DNA of 64,000 nt from NCBI RefSeq assembly GCF_954871325.1, contig NC_088775.1, positions 47,035,561-47,099,560 of the forward strand, read 5' to 3'. The notes under the pieces are model-generated. The model ran no database searches. It was not told where the DNA came from and saw only the letters and a program-made list of their open reading frames with translations. Source of the stretch: Gordionus sp. m RMFG-2023. Taxonomy: Eukaryota; Nematomorpha; Gordioida; Chordodea; Parachordodidae. Position 1 is the stretch's first letter; every line of letters starts with the position of its first letter. Of the stretch, positions 1 through 12,460 are shown piece by piece. A program made the translations under genes and the position numbers.

Positions 1-744
1 TCGATTTTTCCCTTAATAATTTTTCTGCACCCCTTTAATCCTGCTTTTTTGTTCGTGTGCTAGTCCGATTTTTTAATTATTTTAATTTACAATGAAATAT
101 TAAAAAAATTATTAAAATTTTTTATCCTGCGAATATCTCAGGGGAATAAGGTTTACAAAGTTATATAATCAAATTTTATGATATATTTACATTAAAATAT
201 TTTTAATCAATAAAAAAAATGAATTTTAACATATTAAAACTATTATATATAGCGCCATCTATTTTTTTTAAAGTATAAAATTCGCAATATTTTTTTAAAT
301 AAATATACAGCCATGCTAATTGTTAAAGAAATTATTAAAAAAATAGTAAACGGATAATATTTCTTAAAAAAATTAAAAATCGGAGATCATATACATTTCG
401 AAATATTAATTTCAAGTTTTCAACTGACCATAAGATGACCCATATTTTAAAAAAAATTATTTTTGATGTTTTCGCCATAATTATCAATTATTAACTTAGC
501 TATTAATATTTGATCATAATTAGTTTTAAATTAAAAACTAATTATTTAACATCAGTAAAAAGGAAAAAAAGGCGTTTTTTGGACCTTTAACTCCGATTAT
601 CTCCGTTAATATAGTTGCTAATGCGCTAAAATTTTGTTTATAATCTAATGGAAACATATATAACCAGTCTACAACTTTTTATCAAAATTGAAAGGGGTCG
701 GCCGAAAATCTTGATTTTTTTGCTCATTTGACATGGAATGACCC
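1..744 (+). repeat. Right terminal arm of a Sola-like DNA element (partial, runs off window start)
   Basis: This stretch is nearly the same as 8905-9640 and, from about 150 on, as 11650-12238. It is the inverse of 2447-2935. It ends in GACATGGAATGACCC, the same terminal motif as the arm ending at 12238. The body of the element it belonged to lies left of the window. The family is inferred from the transposase-like genes that sit between such arms nearby. Confidence 0.6.
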
Positions 745-894
745 TTTTATGGACTTGAGTTTGAACCTTTTTCAGATAAAATTTAAAGAATTTCATATTA
801 GAGAGCAATCACAGGTATATGTTTCAATAAGAGATAGAGATTTGACTTACATGAAACCCCCAAAATTCAAAGGTCAAAAAAATTAATACTATAT

Positions 895-2440
895 TTCCTT
901 TATTTTTTTTCTCTTTAGCTTTCACCTTTTCTGGTGGTAAGCTCCTTCATTATCTCTCTCCATTTTATGTTATTCATACTATCACTTTTATCTAATTTAT
1001 ACTTCTTCATATTGGCTCTAACTTTATGGCCCCATTGAAGTTTTGGCCTTCCTCTTTTACGTTTACCCATCACTTCCAAACTCTCAACCTTATTTCCTAT
1101 GTAGTTCATAGGCATTCTCATTGTATGCCCATACCACCTAAGTCAGTTTACCATTATCTTAGTCTTAGTGGGCACTACCTATAAACTTCCTAGTATTCTT
1201 GTACTTCGCACCTTATCCTTTCTTGTTACCCTAGCAATCATCCTCAACTATCTCATCTCCATATTTTGTAGACTTCTCTTGTCTGATTCTTTCGTTGGCC
1301 ATGCTTCCGAACTATATAGAATAGTTGGTTGTACTTTGGAACTGTGAATTTTTCCCTTCAATGTGTGTGGGATTCTTTTGTCAAATAGCACTCCAGATAA
1401 AGATCTCCGCTTTAACAACTTGATTAATTTTACACTTTATCTCTTTTTGTATTGTGCCGTTTGTTTATTTAGTGGAGCCCAAATATTTGCAGTTTTCAAT
1501 TGCCGATATCTGCCATTCATTTATATCAATACTCTCTGTTTCATCTCCTCCTATCACTATATACTCCGTTTTTTCTCCATATACTTTTAGTCCATGCTTT
1601 TCTAGGATATTTATCCAACTCACTAATCTTTCTTTCATTTCATCCTTGGATTCGGCAAGTATCACAATATCATCTGCAAATATCATATTCCACAGGACTG
1701 TTTGAGGTAGAGACTGTGCTAATACATCTATTGTAATGAAGAGAGGTGAGCTGAGAGCCGACCCTTGATGAACTCCTTCGGCTATTGTGAAGCCTGCTGA
1801 AGTACCTGTTGTGCTACGGACCATTGTTGTATGGCCCATATACATATCCTGTATTATTCTTATATATTTTTCGGGAACCTTTTTGTGGCGAGCGCCCACC
1901 AGATAAGTTTTCTTGGGATTCTATCGGAGGCCTTTTCTAGATCGAGAAAGACCATAGCTTTTTGTTCTTTTCCTTGTATTTTTCACTCATTTGCCTAATT
2001 GCATGGATACCATCAGTTGTTGATCTTCCAGGCATAAACTCAAACTGAGTTCTCCTATTTCGATTATGTCTCTTAACCATTTTTCTATTATTTTTTCGTA
2101 GAGTTTAAGACAGCATTAGTTTTATGCCCTGTAATTTTGAAAATTAGGTGGATCTCCTTTATTTTTGAAGATAGGAATTAGATAGCTCTGCTTCCATTTT
2201 TGAGGGATCTCTTCATTTCCCAGTAATTTATTGTACAGATTTGTAAGGAGATGTATTCCATCATCTCCTAGTGCTTTAAGGATTTCTATTGGAATATTAT
2301 CTGGACCCTAGCTTTGTTGTTTTTCATATGCTCGATGCATATGTTTTCTTGTTCTGTTATTGGTTTTACAAGGTTTTGATATGGGGAGTGTTCATATAGA
2401 TGTAGTATGTTGAGATTAAAGTTAATAAGCTCCTGAAAAT
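895..2440 (-). pseudogene. 5'-truncated RTE-clade LINE, reverse transcriptase part
   Basis: Read on the minus strand this is the same LINE family as the long copy at 22967-26078, starting at the point equivalent to about 24514 (the region just before the RT core). Recognisable blocks are GVHQGSALSSPLF, FADDIVILAESKDE and the C-terminal KRKRGRPKLQWGHKVRAN, so RT motifs and the basic tail remain while the endonuclease is absent. The frame is broken in several places (separate open pieces at 1465-1899 and 915-1121). A T-rich run near 900-912 is the remains of the A-rich 3' tail. The 5' junction abuts the inverted terminal arm of a Sola-like element at about 2445. This is a dead 5'-truncated retrocopy. 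Confidence 0.85.
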
Positions 2441-2446
2441 AACTAT

Positions 2447-2935
2447 ATTAGCGGAGATAATCGGGGTTAAAGGTCCAAAAAAAGTCTTTTTTTGCTTTTT
2501 AGTGATGTTAAATAATTAGTTTTTAATTTAAAACTAAATATGATCAAATATTGAATCTAATATCAATAGCTAAGTTAATAATTGATAATTATGGCAAAAA
2601 CATCAAAATTAATTTTTTTTAAAATATGGGTCATCTTATGGTCAGTTGAAAATTTGAAATTAATATTTCGAAATGAATATGATCTCCAATTTTTAATTTT
2701 TTTACGAAATATTATCCGTTTACTATTTTTTAATAATTTCTTTAACAATTGGCATGGCTGGATATTTATTTTAAAAAATATTGCCATTTTTATACTTTAA
2801 AAAAAATAGATGGTGCTATATATAATAGTTTTATAATGTTAAAATTCGTTTTTTTTGCTAATTAAAAATATTTTAATTTATATATATCATATAAATTAAT
2901 TAAATCTTACTTAATCTAAAGGAATACAAAGCCTG
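2447..2935 (-). repeat. Left terminal arm of a Sola-like element (outer end missing)
   Basis: Inverse complement of the arms at 150-610, 9050-9510 and 11690-12110. The outermost ~130 bp, with the GGGTCATTCC-type terminus, are missing at the LINE junction. It lies directly downstream of the minus-strand transposase-like gene (end near 2950), so it is the 3' arm of that element. Confidence 0.6.
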
Positions 2936-2949
2936 GCGAGCTTATGAGA

Positions 2950-3552
2950 TTTCTTCAGGAGATAATATATATGTTCGACCGATGGGAGTAGAAGGATTGA
3001 CCAGCGAAAGAATATGAGATTTAGGTAACACTAAAATATCATCTTTCCGAGGAAATTAAATGAGGCTGAAGGTCCACAAGGATGTAAAAATCAGATTTTT
3101 ACTTCTTCATTTGTATCATATTTATCGATTATATATCCTAACCACCATTTATCATCATATACACATGTTACATATCCATTAATTTTAAATATAATTTTTT
3201 CATTTAAAAACGAAACTTGTTTTATATTATATTTTTTAGAATTTGAATATATTTTGGTTTTTAGTCTATTTTGATCGATGGGAATAACCCCGTGAATTTT
3301 TAGGGTCCCATGTATGGGCAGCGCAGAATTAAATCTTTTACGACGGGCTAATTCCCCTTCGATATATTCTTGATTGGATACATATTCAAATTGAATTCCA
3401 TTAATATTTTCTTTGGCATAATTATATAATTCTAATGGGGTTAGGATTTGATTTTTATTTGGCCTTTGAAGGCTAGCTCTGGCAACTAATCTTTTGACAG
3501 TTCCTCCGATACTGTCACATGCATTTTTGCCGTGAGCAGTGGCAAAGAAATG
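2950..3552 (-). pseudogene. Sola-like transposase, C-terminal part (split gene)
   Basis: The reading frame carries ATAHGKNACDSIGGTVKRL, then RASLQRP, a tyrosine-rich middle, and (in a shifted frame below 3090) a C-terminal motif of the type PCGPSASF...NPSTPIGRTY. The same order is seen in the genes at 4404-6359 and 9642-11546. From memory, this protein family is abundant in arthropod and cnidarian genomes. The H-G-K-x-x-C-D and preceding D-G-A-x-S-Q-Y-K blocks look like the end of an RNase H-like (DDE) core; that is inference. The gene continues at 7092-8432 on the same strand; the element at 3553-7087 was inserted between the two parts. Frameshifts make it a dead copy. Assignment to the Sola superfamily rests on the 4-bp target duplication and GGG termini, not on a database match. 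Confidence 0.7.
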
Positions 3553-6500
3553 GGGTAATTCCATACCAAATCGATAACTTTTCGGCTCGACATTTTTAAT
3601 TTCGATAAAATTTTGTATACTGAGAGAATATCATTAGAAAGCATCGAATCCAAAATTTTAGCCTCCTAGTACTCATAGTTCCTGAGATATCAATGGTCAA
3701 AAGTGCCAAAAATGACGTTTTTTCGAAAAATGCGATTTTTTAAAATTGAGATAAGTTAAAAAATAATGATTTTAAAAATATAAGTTATGTGTAAATTTAT
3801 AACTCTATTAAGGGCCTTTTATTGAATATTAAAAAATTTTTCAAAATAATATTGTTGCGGTTTTTATTTAAGTTATAAATTTTAAACATAAAAACTCCAA
3901 GTGTTTCGCTTTCCAAATTTTTTTGAATTTAATATTTTCTTATTCTCTAACCTTATATCTATTCATAAAAAAAATTTAAACTTGGGACAGCCATGGGTTT
4001 TTTAGTTATTGCGATTTAAAAAATCAAAAAATAAATATTATTTTCAAAAATAGATGGCGCTCCTTTATAAAATTACGCGTTTTATTAAAATTATTATTTT
4101 TTTTAAACTTTTTTCCATTTTAAACATAAATAATAAGATTTTCCAGCATTAATATTATGAAAATATATTATTTAGATCATTTGATAGACTACTTATTATT
4201 ATTACTTTATTGATAACTTGTAAAAATTATTAGTTTTTAAAATAAATGATTAATTTCCTAAAAAGATAATTACAATTCCTATATAAGAAAATATAATTAA
4301 TTTTTGAAAGATAATAGCAAGTTTTCATGCACCTGCCTTGATATTAATTAATTTTTATTTTACAAATATTTCAATATTAATTTTTTCTTAAAATTATTTA
4401 TAATGTATAAATATAAATGTGCAAATCCTTTTAAAGAATCTAAACACTTTAATTGTAAAAAGAACCTGCGTTAAGTCACGACGTGGATGACACAATTTCC
4501 AAACATTGAGGCAGAACACTATATTTGTGATAAATGTCGTAAGCGTATATCACAAAGCGAATATGTAAATAATATCCCCACAGCATCCGCATCAATAGAT
4601 ACAATCAATTTAACCTTAAACGAAATTGGAATATCTCCTATTAAGAAAAAAAAACTAACTGAAAAAAATTATCCAAAAAAAGATAGCAAAAATATCAAAA
4701 GCTCTTTCAGATATAATAATTAACAATCCAGAATCGCACACAAAAGACAATAATGATATTCTCAACAATATGAAATTACATTATCCTAATTTATCTAAAA
4801 ATAAAAAATATCAATTGCTGACCATTCTGCCTCCTAATTGGAGTGCAAATAAAATAAAAACGGAATTCAACGCTACATATCATATGGCATATAATTCCAA
4901 AATCATTTTAGAAGAAAAGGGGATTCTTTCAACTCCAAATCGAAAGCCTGCAAAATATCTCAATCAAAAAACAGGTGATATTGTTAAAAGTTTTTTTTGC
5001 AGTGATGAAGTTAGCAGGGTATTACCAGGAAAAAAAGATTGCATATCTATCATTGAAAAGGGGGAACGAGTGAACGCTCAAAAAAGGCTAGTTCTTAGGA
5101 GAGTAATTCAAGCATAATAATTGTATTAATTCGCAAGCTTAAGACCAAAAAATTGCATATTGGCAGGGGCTAGCGGAACACATAGTGTATGCGTTTGTAG
5201 CATACACCAGAATATTAAACTAATGATTTTAGGCTGTGAATTAGCAACATTGACTAAAAATGGTGAGGATATATTAACAACTTATAGAGATGTTATAGGC
5301 AGAATGATTTGCAACCCCCCCCCATTACCAATCTGTTATTTTGGTGACTGTAGCGAGTGTCCTGGCTCGACACTCTTAAAAGAACGCATTGAAAAATTAT
5401 TTATGTTTAAACAATTGGTTTCGGTAGATAGAACTCTGGAGACTTTCTCAATCTTCAGACGAATTTATTAATTATTTTTTCAATAAAATAAATATTCTCA
5501 TACGCCATTCATTTATTTGTGAACAACAAAGTTCATTTCACAATAACCTTAAAAATAGTTTAGAAAATAATCACTATCTAATTATTTGTGACTTTTCAGA
5601 AAATTATTCCTTTATTGTCCAAGATGAAGTAGGGTTATCATTGGACAACTTCGCAAGCTACGCTGCATCCATTCTCAATTTATTATAAAATAGGAAATCT
5701 AATTAACAACCTAAGTTTTGTGGTAATATCGGAATCCTTAATTCATAATACTGTTTCATTCCATTTATTCCAATCGCATTTGATTAATATTTTAAAAAAT
5801 AAATTCGACACTCCACCAGAAAAAATTTACTACTTTTCTGATGGTTCAGCAGCTCAATATAAAAATAGGAAAATCTTCATCAATGTTTGTTACCATGAAA
5901 TCGATTTTGGTGTCCAAGCAGAATGGCATTTTTTTTCTACGGCACATGGTAAAAGTGCCTGCAACCGCATAGGCGGCACAGTAAAAAGGTTAGTTGTCAA
6001 GGCAAGCTTACAAAGACCTTATACTGATCAAATAATTACACCTTTATAATTTTATAAATATGCGGAAGAGCATATAAAAGGTATAAATTTTTCTTATGCC
6101 ACCATACCAGAGTATGAGGAAGAGATGAGGCTACTTGAGAGATTTAGTAAAGCTATCTCAATACCTGGGACACAAAAAATTCACGCAGTGTTTCCGATTG
6201 GTTAGAGATGAAATAAAAATTAATTTTCTTCATCCTAAAGGACCAGCAAATTCTTTTGTTTATCCAGCGGCACAAGATCTCCTTTACATACCAAAAAATA
6301 ATATTTTAACAATAATTAACCCATCAACGGCTACTGGGCGTACATATAATCTATCGTAAAACGAAATTATCATGGCGTCAAAACAATTAAATTTAAGGAA
6401 AACCCGAAAATAAGTAATATCTTTCATGAATTTTTATTTATCTATTATATTTACAAATTAATAAAATAATTTTACGAAATTTAAAATTATTAATGCTGGA

Positions 6501-7087
6501 AAATCTTATTATTTATGTTTAAAATGGAAAAAAGTTTAAAAAAAAAATAATTTTAACAAAACGCGTAATTTTATAAAGGAGCGCCATCTATTTTTGAAAA
6601 TAATATTTATTTTTTGATTTTTTAAATCGCAATAACTAAAAAACCCATGGCTGTCCAAAGTTTAAATTTTTTTTATGAATAGATATAAGGTTAGAGAATA
6701 AGAAAATATTAAATTCAAAAAAATTTGGAAAGCGAAACACTTGGAGTTTTCATGTTTAAAATTTATAACTTAAATAAAAACCGCAACAATATTATTTTGA
6801 AAAAATTTTTAATATTCAATAAAAGGCCCTTAATAGAGTTATAAATTGACATATAACTTATATTTTTAAAATCATTATTTTTTAACTTATCTCAATTTTA
6901 AAAAATCGCATTTTTCGAAAAAACGTCATTTTTGGCACTTTTGACCATTGATATCTCAGGAACTATGAGTACTAGGAGGCTAAAATTTTGGATTCGATGC
7001 TTTCTAATGATATTCTCTCAGTATACAAAATTTTATCGAAATTAAAAAGGTCGAGCCGAAAAGTTATCGATTTGGTATGGAATACCC
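3553..7087 (+). mobile_element. Sola-like DNA transposon, complete ends, 4-bp TSD
   Basis: The ends are inverted repeats of about 600 bp (3553-4160 and 6480-7087), beginning GGGTAATTCCATACC on the left and ending GGTATGGAATACCC on the right. The 4 bp AATG lie on both sides (3549-3552 and 7088-7091). Joining the flanks restores the coding sequence of the minus-strand transposase-like gene of another copy, and the uninterrupted homologue near 10905 shows a single such site, so the insertion boundaries are secure. A 4-bp duplication with GGG termini fits what I recall of Sola1/Sola2 elements; this superfamily call is inference. The gene inside is broken, so this copy could not move by itself. 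Confidence 0.8.
4404..6359 (+). pseudogene. Sola-like transposase gene, broken
   Basis: The gene starts with ATG at 4404 and an N-terminal cysteine motif (KYKCANPF...FNCKK, then YICDKCRKRIS) that looks like a small zinc-binding module. It is followed by a helix-turn-helix-like stretch (LPPNWSANKIKTEF), SSDEVSR-type and LPGKKDC blocks, ASGTHSVCVCSIHQN, an acidic DFSENYSF block near 5596, YFSDGSAAQYKNRK at 5836, STAHGKSACNRIGGTVKRL near 5940, and the C-terminal PSTATGRTYNLS ending at 6359. In-frame stops lie near 4473 and 4721 and at least three frame changes follow, so it is dead. D(FSENYS), D(GSAAQYK) and the later H/D block are plausible catalytic residues of an RNase H-fold transposase. Same family as the genes flanking it. 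Confidence 0.75.
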
Positions 7088-7091
7088 AATG

Positions 7092-8432
7092 CCAATCGGC
7101 AGGAATATTAAAATCGTATGGCATATGTTCAGAAAATTTTTGCGATTCTTGTATTGAGACGCGGCTCCATCTGAAAAATATATTATTTTTTCTGGTTAAG
7201 AATTAAATTTGGCTGTTAAGAAATTAATAAAATTTTTTTGGTAAAGGTGGACTGCACTAGTATTATGGTTTATTGATTCGGATATAATAAGAAAATTTAT
7301 ATTTTTTAAATCTTCTCCAGATTTATAATATGCTACAAATGGATGTATAGTGGCCTGCACGTTGTTCTAATGAAATCCCTGAACTTCATTTTGTAAAATG
7401 AAGGAATGATTTTCAGAATAATCTAGAATTGTTAAAAATTGCCCATCTTTTAAATTTTCTTTGGAATTCTTCAAAAATTAACTTTGTTATTTAGCTATAA
7501 ACGAGTGACGCAGTAAAATTTCAACTTTTTTTAATAAATAATCAATGAAATCTTCAGCATACTTTATAATAGCTTCAAGATTTGTTCTATCCACCGTGAT
7601 CCATTGTTTAAACGTGACATATTCTATACGATTTCTCTGAAACAATTGGTATAATTGTCCCTTAAGAGATTCTATACCAGGGCATTGATCACAATTTGTT
7701 AATAACATTTTGGCTGAGATGGATTACAAATAATTTGCGCCAAAAGATAGTTGTAAAAATTTGTAATCTTCTCCTGCTGTAATTTCAGTTATTACATTTG
7801 TCATTAATTTCACATTCTGATGAATAGCGCAGACACAAACAGTGTGTGCCACTAGTTCCAACTAAAATACACTTTTTTGGTCTAAGTTCGGCAAATTTAG
7901 AGAATCCAATTGATATATTTGGGTATTCTTCCTTAAACATCTTGAATATTTCTTTAAGATTATTTAATATAAGTCTTTTTTGAACTGGTTCTTTCTCGCC
8001 TTTAACAGATACACAATCTTTTATTCCAGGCATGAGTCGGCTTATTTCATCAGAACTATAAAAATCCTTGACGAGTTTAAATGTTTTTTCGTTTAGTGAC
8101 TTTCCTGCCTTATGTTTTGAAAATGAAAGAATTCCACTCTCTTTGACCACCATTTTAGATTTTCTTGCCATGTATGATGTTACGTTGAATTCCTTTTGAA
8201 TTTTATTTACACTCCATCTTTGAGGCAAAATTGTAAGAATTTGATATTGTTGATTTTTTAATAATTAATCAAAGTTATCCTTTAATATAACAATATATTT
8301 TTTGTTGAAGATATAAATCATTATTTATATTAAGCATCCATGGAAGAACTAATCTTAAATTTTTTTTTAAATTTTTATGTTTTGGTTTATTCAGTGGATT
8401 GCAACACTTTAGCTTATCTTTTAAAGGTTTCA
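7092..8432 (-). pseudogene. Sola-like transposase, N-terminal and central part (split gene)
   Basis: The minus-strand frame opens near 8432 (MKPLKDKLKCCNP) and runs through MPQRWSVNKIQKEFNV (8228), SSDEISRLMPGIKDCVSV, NISIGFSKFAELRPKKC, a damaged GTHCLCLRYSSEC block, a cysteine block (NCDQCPG near 7700), FKQWITVDR and then, in shifted frames, the FSDGAASQYKNRK-type block near 7150. It ends at the insertion site 7091, where the sequence would read on into 3552. There are several frameshifts. It is over 90 % alike by eye to the plus-strand gene at 9642-11546. Flanking arms at 2447-2935 and 8905-9640 make the host element about 7.2 kb including the inserted copy. Confidence 0.7.
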
Positions 8433-8904
8433 TTTAGAAAAATTTATTTATTTTTAACGACAAGTAAAAATATAAAAAATTAGTTTTTTTTAAATTAGAA
8501 AAATGTTAAAGAAATGAATCGGTGTTTGTGAAAATATTAAAGAAATCAATTTGTATTTTTAGCAACTGATTTATCGATTAAATTCGCTAATTAATTTTGC
8601 TAATCAGTTTATTTTTAATAATTTTAAGAAAAGATAAAAACAGCTGACTTACTTTTATTAATTTTTTCAGTGTTAAACATATGCTCAAAATTCAAAGACT
8701 TTGATCAAAAATTTTATAGAGAATGCTCAAATTCATTTGATACCCAAAATTTTTTAACTAGTTAATTTTTTGTTATTTATATTGCTTAAAAAATTTTTAA
8801 AAATCTTTGAAATTTTCTGGTTAATGACAATTTCATAACATTCTTGGTCTTGGTGGGTATGACTTAGTCTGGGGTGGGGGGAATGGGGGTAAGTCGGGTA
8901 ATTA
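8433..8904. other. Inner non-coding part of the Sola-like element
   Basis: AT-rich, no coding potential seen. It lies between the start of the minus-strand transposase gene and the terminal arm. A G-rich patch (8868-8896) is the only departure from the AT-rich background. Confidence 0.4.
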
Positions 8905-9640
8905 TGTGATTTTCGATTTTTCCTTTCATAATTTTCCTGCACTCCTTTAATCCTGCTTTTTTGTTCGCATGCTAGTCGGATTTTTTAATTAAAATTGAAA
9001 TATTATTAAAATTTTTTATCCTGCGAATATCTCAGAGGAATAAGGTTTACAAAGTTATATAATCGAATTTTATGATATATTATACATTAAAATATTTTTA
9101 ATCAATAAAAAAATAAATTATAACATATTAAAACTATTATATATAGCGCCATCTATTTTTTAAAAGTATAAAATTAGCAATATTTTTTAAAATAAATATC
9201 CAGCCATGCTAATTGTTGAAGAAATTATTAAAAAAATAGTAAAAGGATAATATTTCTTAGAAAAATTAAAAATTGGAGATCATATTCATTTCGAAATATT
9301 AATTTTAAATTTTCAACTGACCATAAGATGACCCATATTTTAAAAAATATTAATTTTGATGTTTTTGCCATAATTATCAATTTATAACTTAGCCATTGAT
9401 ATTAGATTCAATTTTTGATCATATTTAATTTTAAATTAAAAACTAATTATTTAACATCAGTAAAAAGCAAAAAAAGACGTTTTTTGGACCTTTACCCCGA
9501 TTATCTCCGCTAATATAATTGCTAATGCGCTAAAATTTCGTTTATGATCTAATGGGAACATATATAACCAGTCTACAGCTTTTTATTGAAATTGAAAGGG
9601 CTCGGCCGAAAATCTTGATTTTTTTGCTCATCAATAAAGA
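8905..9640 (+). repeat. Right terminal arm of a Sola-like element (outer end missing)
   Basis: Near-identical to 1-720 and, in part, to 11690-12200. It breaks off at about 9640, where the other arms go on to the GACATGGAATGACCC terminus, and runs straight into a second, N-terminally truncated gene copy. The junction is therefore a rearrangement or a truncated insertion. Confidence 0.6.
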
Positions 9641-9641
9641 G

Positions 9642-11546
9642 TAAGGTTTTAAAAATATCTGATTCCGAGATTGATAGTCCAATGAAAGATGAAATTCTTA
9701 TTATATAAAAGAATAACTTTGATAATATCAAAAAATCAACAATGTCAAATTCTTACAATTCTGCCTCAAAGATGGAGTGTAAATAAAATTTAAGAGGAAT
9801 TCAACGTAACATCATACATGGCAAGAAAATCCATAATGGTGGTAAAAGAAAGTGGAATTCTTTCATTCCCAAAACATAAGGCAGGAAAGACACTAAACGA
9901 AAAAACATTTAAAATCGTCAAAATATTTCTGATGAAATAAGCCGACTCATGCCTGGAATAAAAGATTGTGTATCTGTTAAAGGCGATAAACAACCAGTGC
10001 AAAAAAGACTTATATTAAATAATCTTAAAGAAATATTCAAGATGTTTAAGTTTAAGGAAGAATACCCAAATATATCAATTGGATTCTCTAAATTTGCCGA
10101 ACTTAGATCAAAAAACTGTATTTTAGTTGGAGCTAGAGGCACACACACTGTTTGTGTCTGCGCCATTCATCAGAATGTGAAATTAATGACAAATATAATA
10201 GCTGAAATCACAGCAGGAGAAGATAGCTGTATAAATTCTTATAACTATCTTTTGGCGCAAATTATTTGTAAGCCCTATCAGCCAAAATGTTATTTAACAA
10301 ATTGTGATCAATACCCTCGTATAGAATCTCTTAAGGGCGAATTATACCAATTGTTTCAGAGAAATCGTATAGAATATGTCACGTTTAAACAATGGATCAC
10401 GGTGGATAGAGCAAATCTTGAAACTATTATAAAGTTCGTTGATGATTTCATCGATTTTTTTTAGAAAAAGTTCAAATTTTACTGCGTCACTCGTTTATAG
10501 CTAAACAACAAAGTTTATTTTTGAAGAATTCTAAAGAAAATTTAAAAGATGGGAAATTTATAACAATTCTAGATTATTCTGAGAATTATTCCTTCATTTT
10601 ACAAGATGAAGTTCAGGGATTTCATTGGAACAACGTGCAGGCCACTATACATCCATTTGTAGCATATTATAAATCTGGAGAAGATTTAAAAAATATAAAT
10701 TTTATTATTATATCCAAATCATTAAACCATGATACTAGTTCAGTCCACCTTTATCAAAAAAAATTTATTAATTTACAGCCAAATTTAATTATAAACCAGA
10801 AAAAATTATATATTTTTCAGATGGAGCCGCGTCTCAATACAAGAATCGCAAAATTTTTCTGAACATATGCCTTCATAAATACGATTTAATATTCCTGCCG
10901 AATAGCATTTCTTTGCCACTGCTCACGGCAAAAATGCATGTGACGGTATCGGAGGAACTGTCAAAAGATTAGTTGCCATAGCTAGTCTTCAAAGGCCAAA
11001 TAAAAATCAAATCCTAACCCAATTAGAATTATATAATTATGCTAAAGAAAATATTAATGGAATTCAATTTGAATATGTATCCAATCAAGAATATATCGAA
11101 GGGAAATTAGCCATTCGTAAAAGATTTAATTCTGCACTGCCCATACATGGAACCCAAAAAATTCACGGAGTTATTCCCATAGATCATAGATTAAAAACCA
11201 AAATATATTTAAATTCCAAAAAATATAATATAAAACAAGTTTCGTTTTTAAATGAGAAAATTATATTTAAAAATATTAATGGATATGTAACATATGTATA
11301 TGATGATAAATGGTGGTTAGTATATATATATACGATAAAAATGATACAAACGAAGAAAAAATCCGATTTTTACACCCTTGTGGACCTTCAGCCTCATTTA
11401 AATTTCCTTAGAAAGATGATATTTTAGTGTTGCCTAAATCTCATATTCTCTCGCGGGTCAATCCTTCTACTTCCACCAGTCGAACATATATATTATCTCC
11501 TGAAGAGATCTCACAAGCTAGCCAGGCTTTATATTCTTTTAGATGA
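9642..11546 (+). pseudogene. Sola-like transposase gene, third copy, truncated and frameshifted
   Basis: The plus-strand gene lacks its N-terminal cysteine module. Visible blocks are LPQRWSVNK-like sequence near 9760 (shifted frame), MPGIKDCVSVKGDKQPVQK at 9949, FSKFAELRSKNCILVGARG, THTVCVCAIHQNVKL, TNCDQYP, FKQWITVDRANLE, ILDYSENYSFILQDEVQG at 10569, GFHWNNVQATIHPF, YFSDGAASQYKNRKIF near 10815 (shifted frame), THGKNACDGIGGTVKRL-like sequence near 10925, and a C-terminus of the PSTSTSRTYILS type ending near 11500. The frame changes at least four times. This copy keeps the DYSENY, DGAASQYK and HGKNACDG blocks best and so gives the clearest view of the presumed catalytic core. Its right arm is 11650-12238. 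Confidence 0.7.
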
Positions 11547-11649
11547 AGTAAGATTTAATTAATTTATAAATATAAACTATCATAATTAGGCAAAATTTGT
11601 GAAGATTTTAAAAATTTCATGATCTGAAATACAAATAAATATATATAAT

Positions 11650-12238
11650 GCTCATTGTAATCGATTTAGTATGATATATATACATTAAAATATTTTTAAT
11701 CAATAAAAAAAATGAATTTTAACATATTAAAACTATTATATATAGCGCCATCTATTTTTTTTAAAGTATAAAAATCGCAATATTTTTTTTAATGAATATC
11801 CAGCCATGCTAATTGTTGAAGAAATTATTAAAAAAATAGTAAACGGATAATATTTCTTAAAAAAATTAAAAATCGGAGAACATATTCATTTCGAAATATT
11901 AATTTCAAATTTTCAACTGACCATAAGATGACCCATATTTTAAAAAAAATTAATTTTGATGATTTCACCATAATTATCAATTATTAACTTGGCTATTGAT
12001 ATTAGATTCAATATTTGATCATATTTAATTTTAAATTAAAAACTAATTATTTAACATAAGTAAAAAGCAAAAAAAGACGTTTTTGGACCTTTAACCCCGA
12101 TTATCTCTGCTAATATAGTTGCTAATGCGGTAAAATTTTGTTTATAATCTAATGGGAACATATATAACCAGCCTACAATTTTTTATCGAAATCGAAAGGG
12201 GTCGTCCAAAAAGTGATTGATTTGACATGGAATGACCC
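11650..12238 (+). repeat. Right terminal arm of a Sola-like element with intact terminus
   Basis: Same sequence as the arms at 150-744 and 9050-9640, ending GTGATTGATTTGACATGG and AATGACCC at 12238. It lies 3' of the plus-strand gene at 9642-11546. The four bases after it are tata; the left partner end is not intact, so the target duplication cannot be checked. Confidence 0.6.
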
Positions 12239-12275
12239 TATACCACAATTAAAAAATTGATAAATGAGTTTTAAA

Positions 12276-12430
12276 GTCTTTACACATCAGTCATCAAAGA
12301 AAAATTGGAATTATATGTTCCTTACCAGGATCGAACCTGGGACCTTCTGTTTCCTAGCCTAAATTATAACTCACTAGGCCACCCCGGCAATACTATATTC
12401 CCTTTATATTCCTCCATTAATATAATATCC
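12276..12430 (-). mobile_element. tRNA-related SINE with 30-bp target duplication
   Basis: Read on the minus strand the unit has a box A-like TGGCCTAGTGAG (12370-12381) and a box B-like GGTTCGATCC (12328-12337), as in RNA polymerase III internal promoters, and ends in GATGACTGATGTGTAAAGAC (12276-12295). A 30-bp direct repeat flanks it (12246-12275 and 12431-12460, 28 of 30 bases equal), the mark of target-primed insertion. The same tRNA-like body and the same 20-base end are found at the head of the RTE LINE at 22967. There is no clear poly(A) tail. It is a short retroposon rather than a working tRNA, because no acceptor stem can be folded from its ends by eye. Confidence 0.75.
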
Positions 12431-12460
12431 CAATTAAATAATTGATAAATTAGTTTTAAA

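Noticed and set aside
12320-12390. tRNA gene on the minus strand
   Set aside because: Box A and box B are present but the ends do not pair as an acceptor stem, the unit has a 30-bp target duplication, and the same body heads a LINE; it is a SINE.
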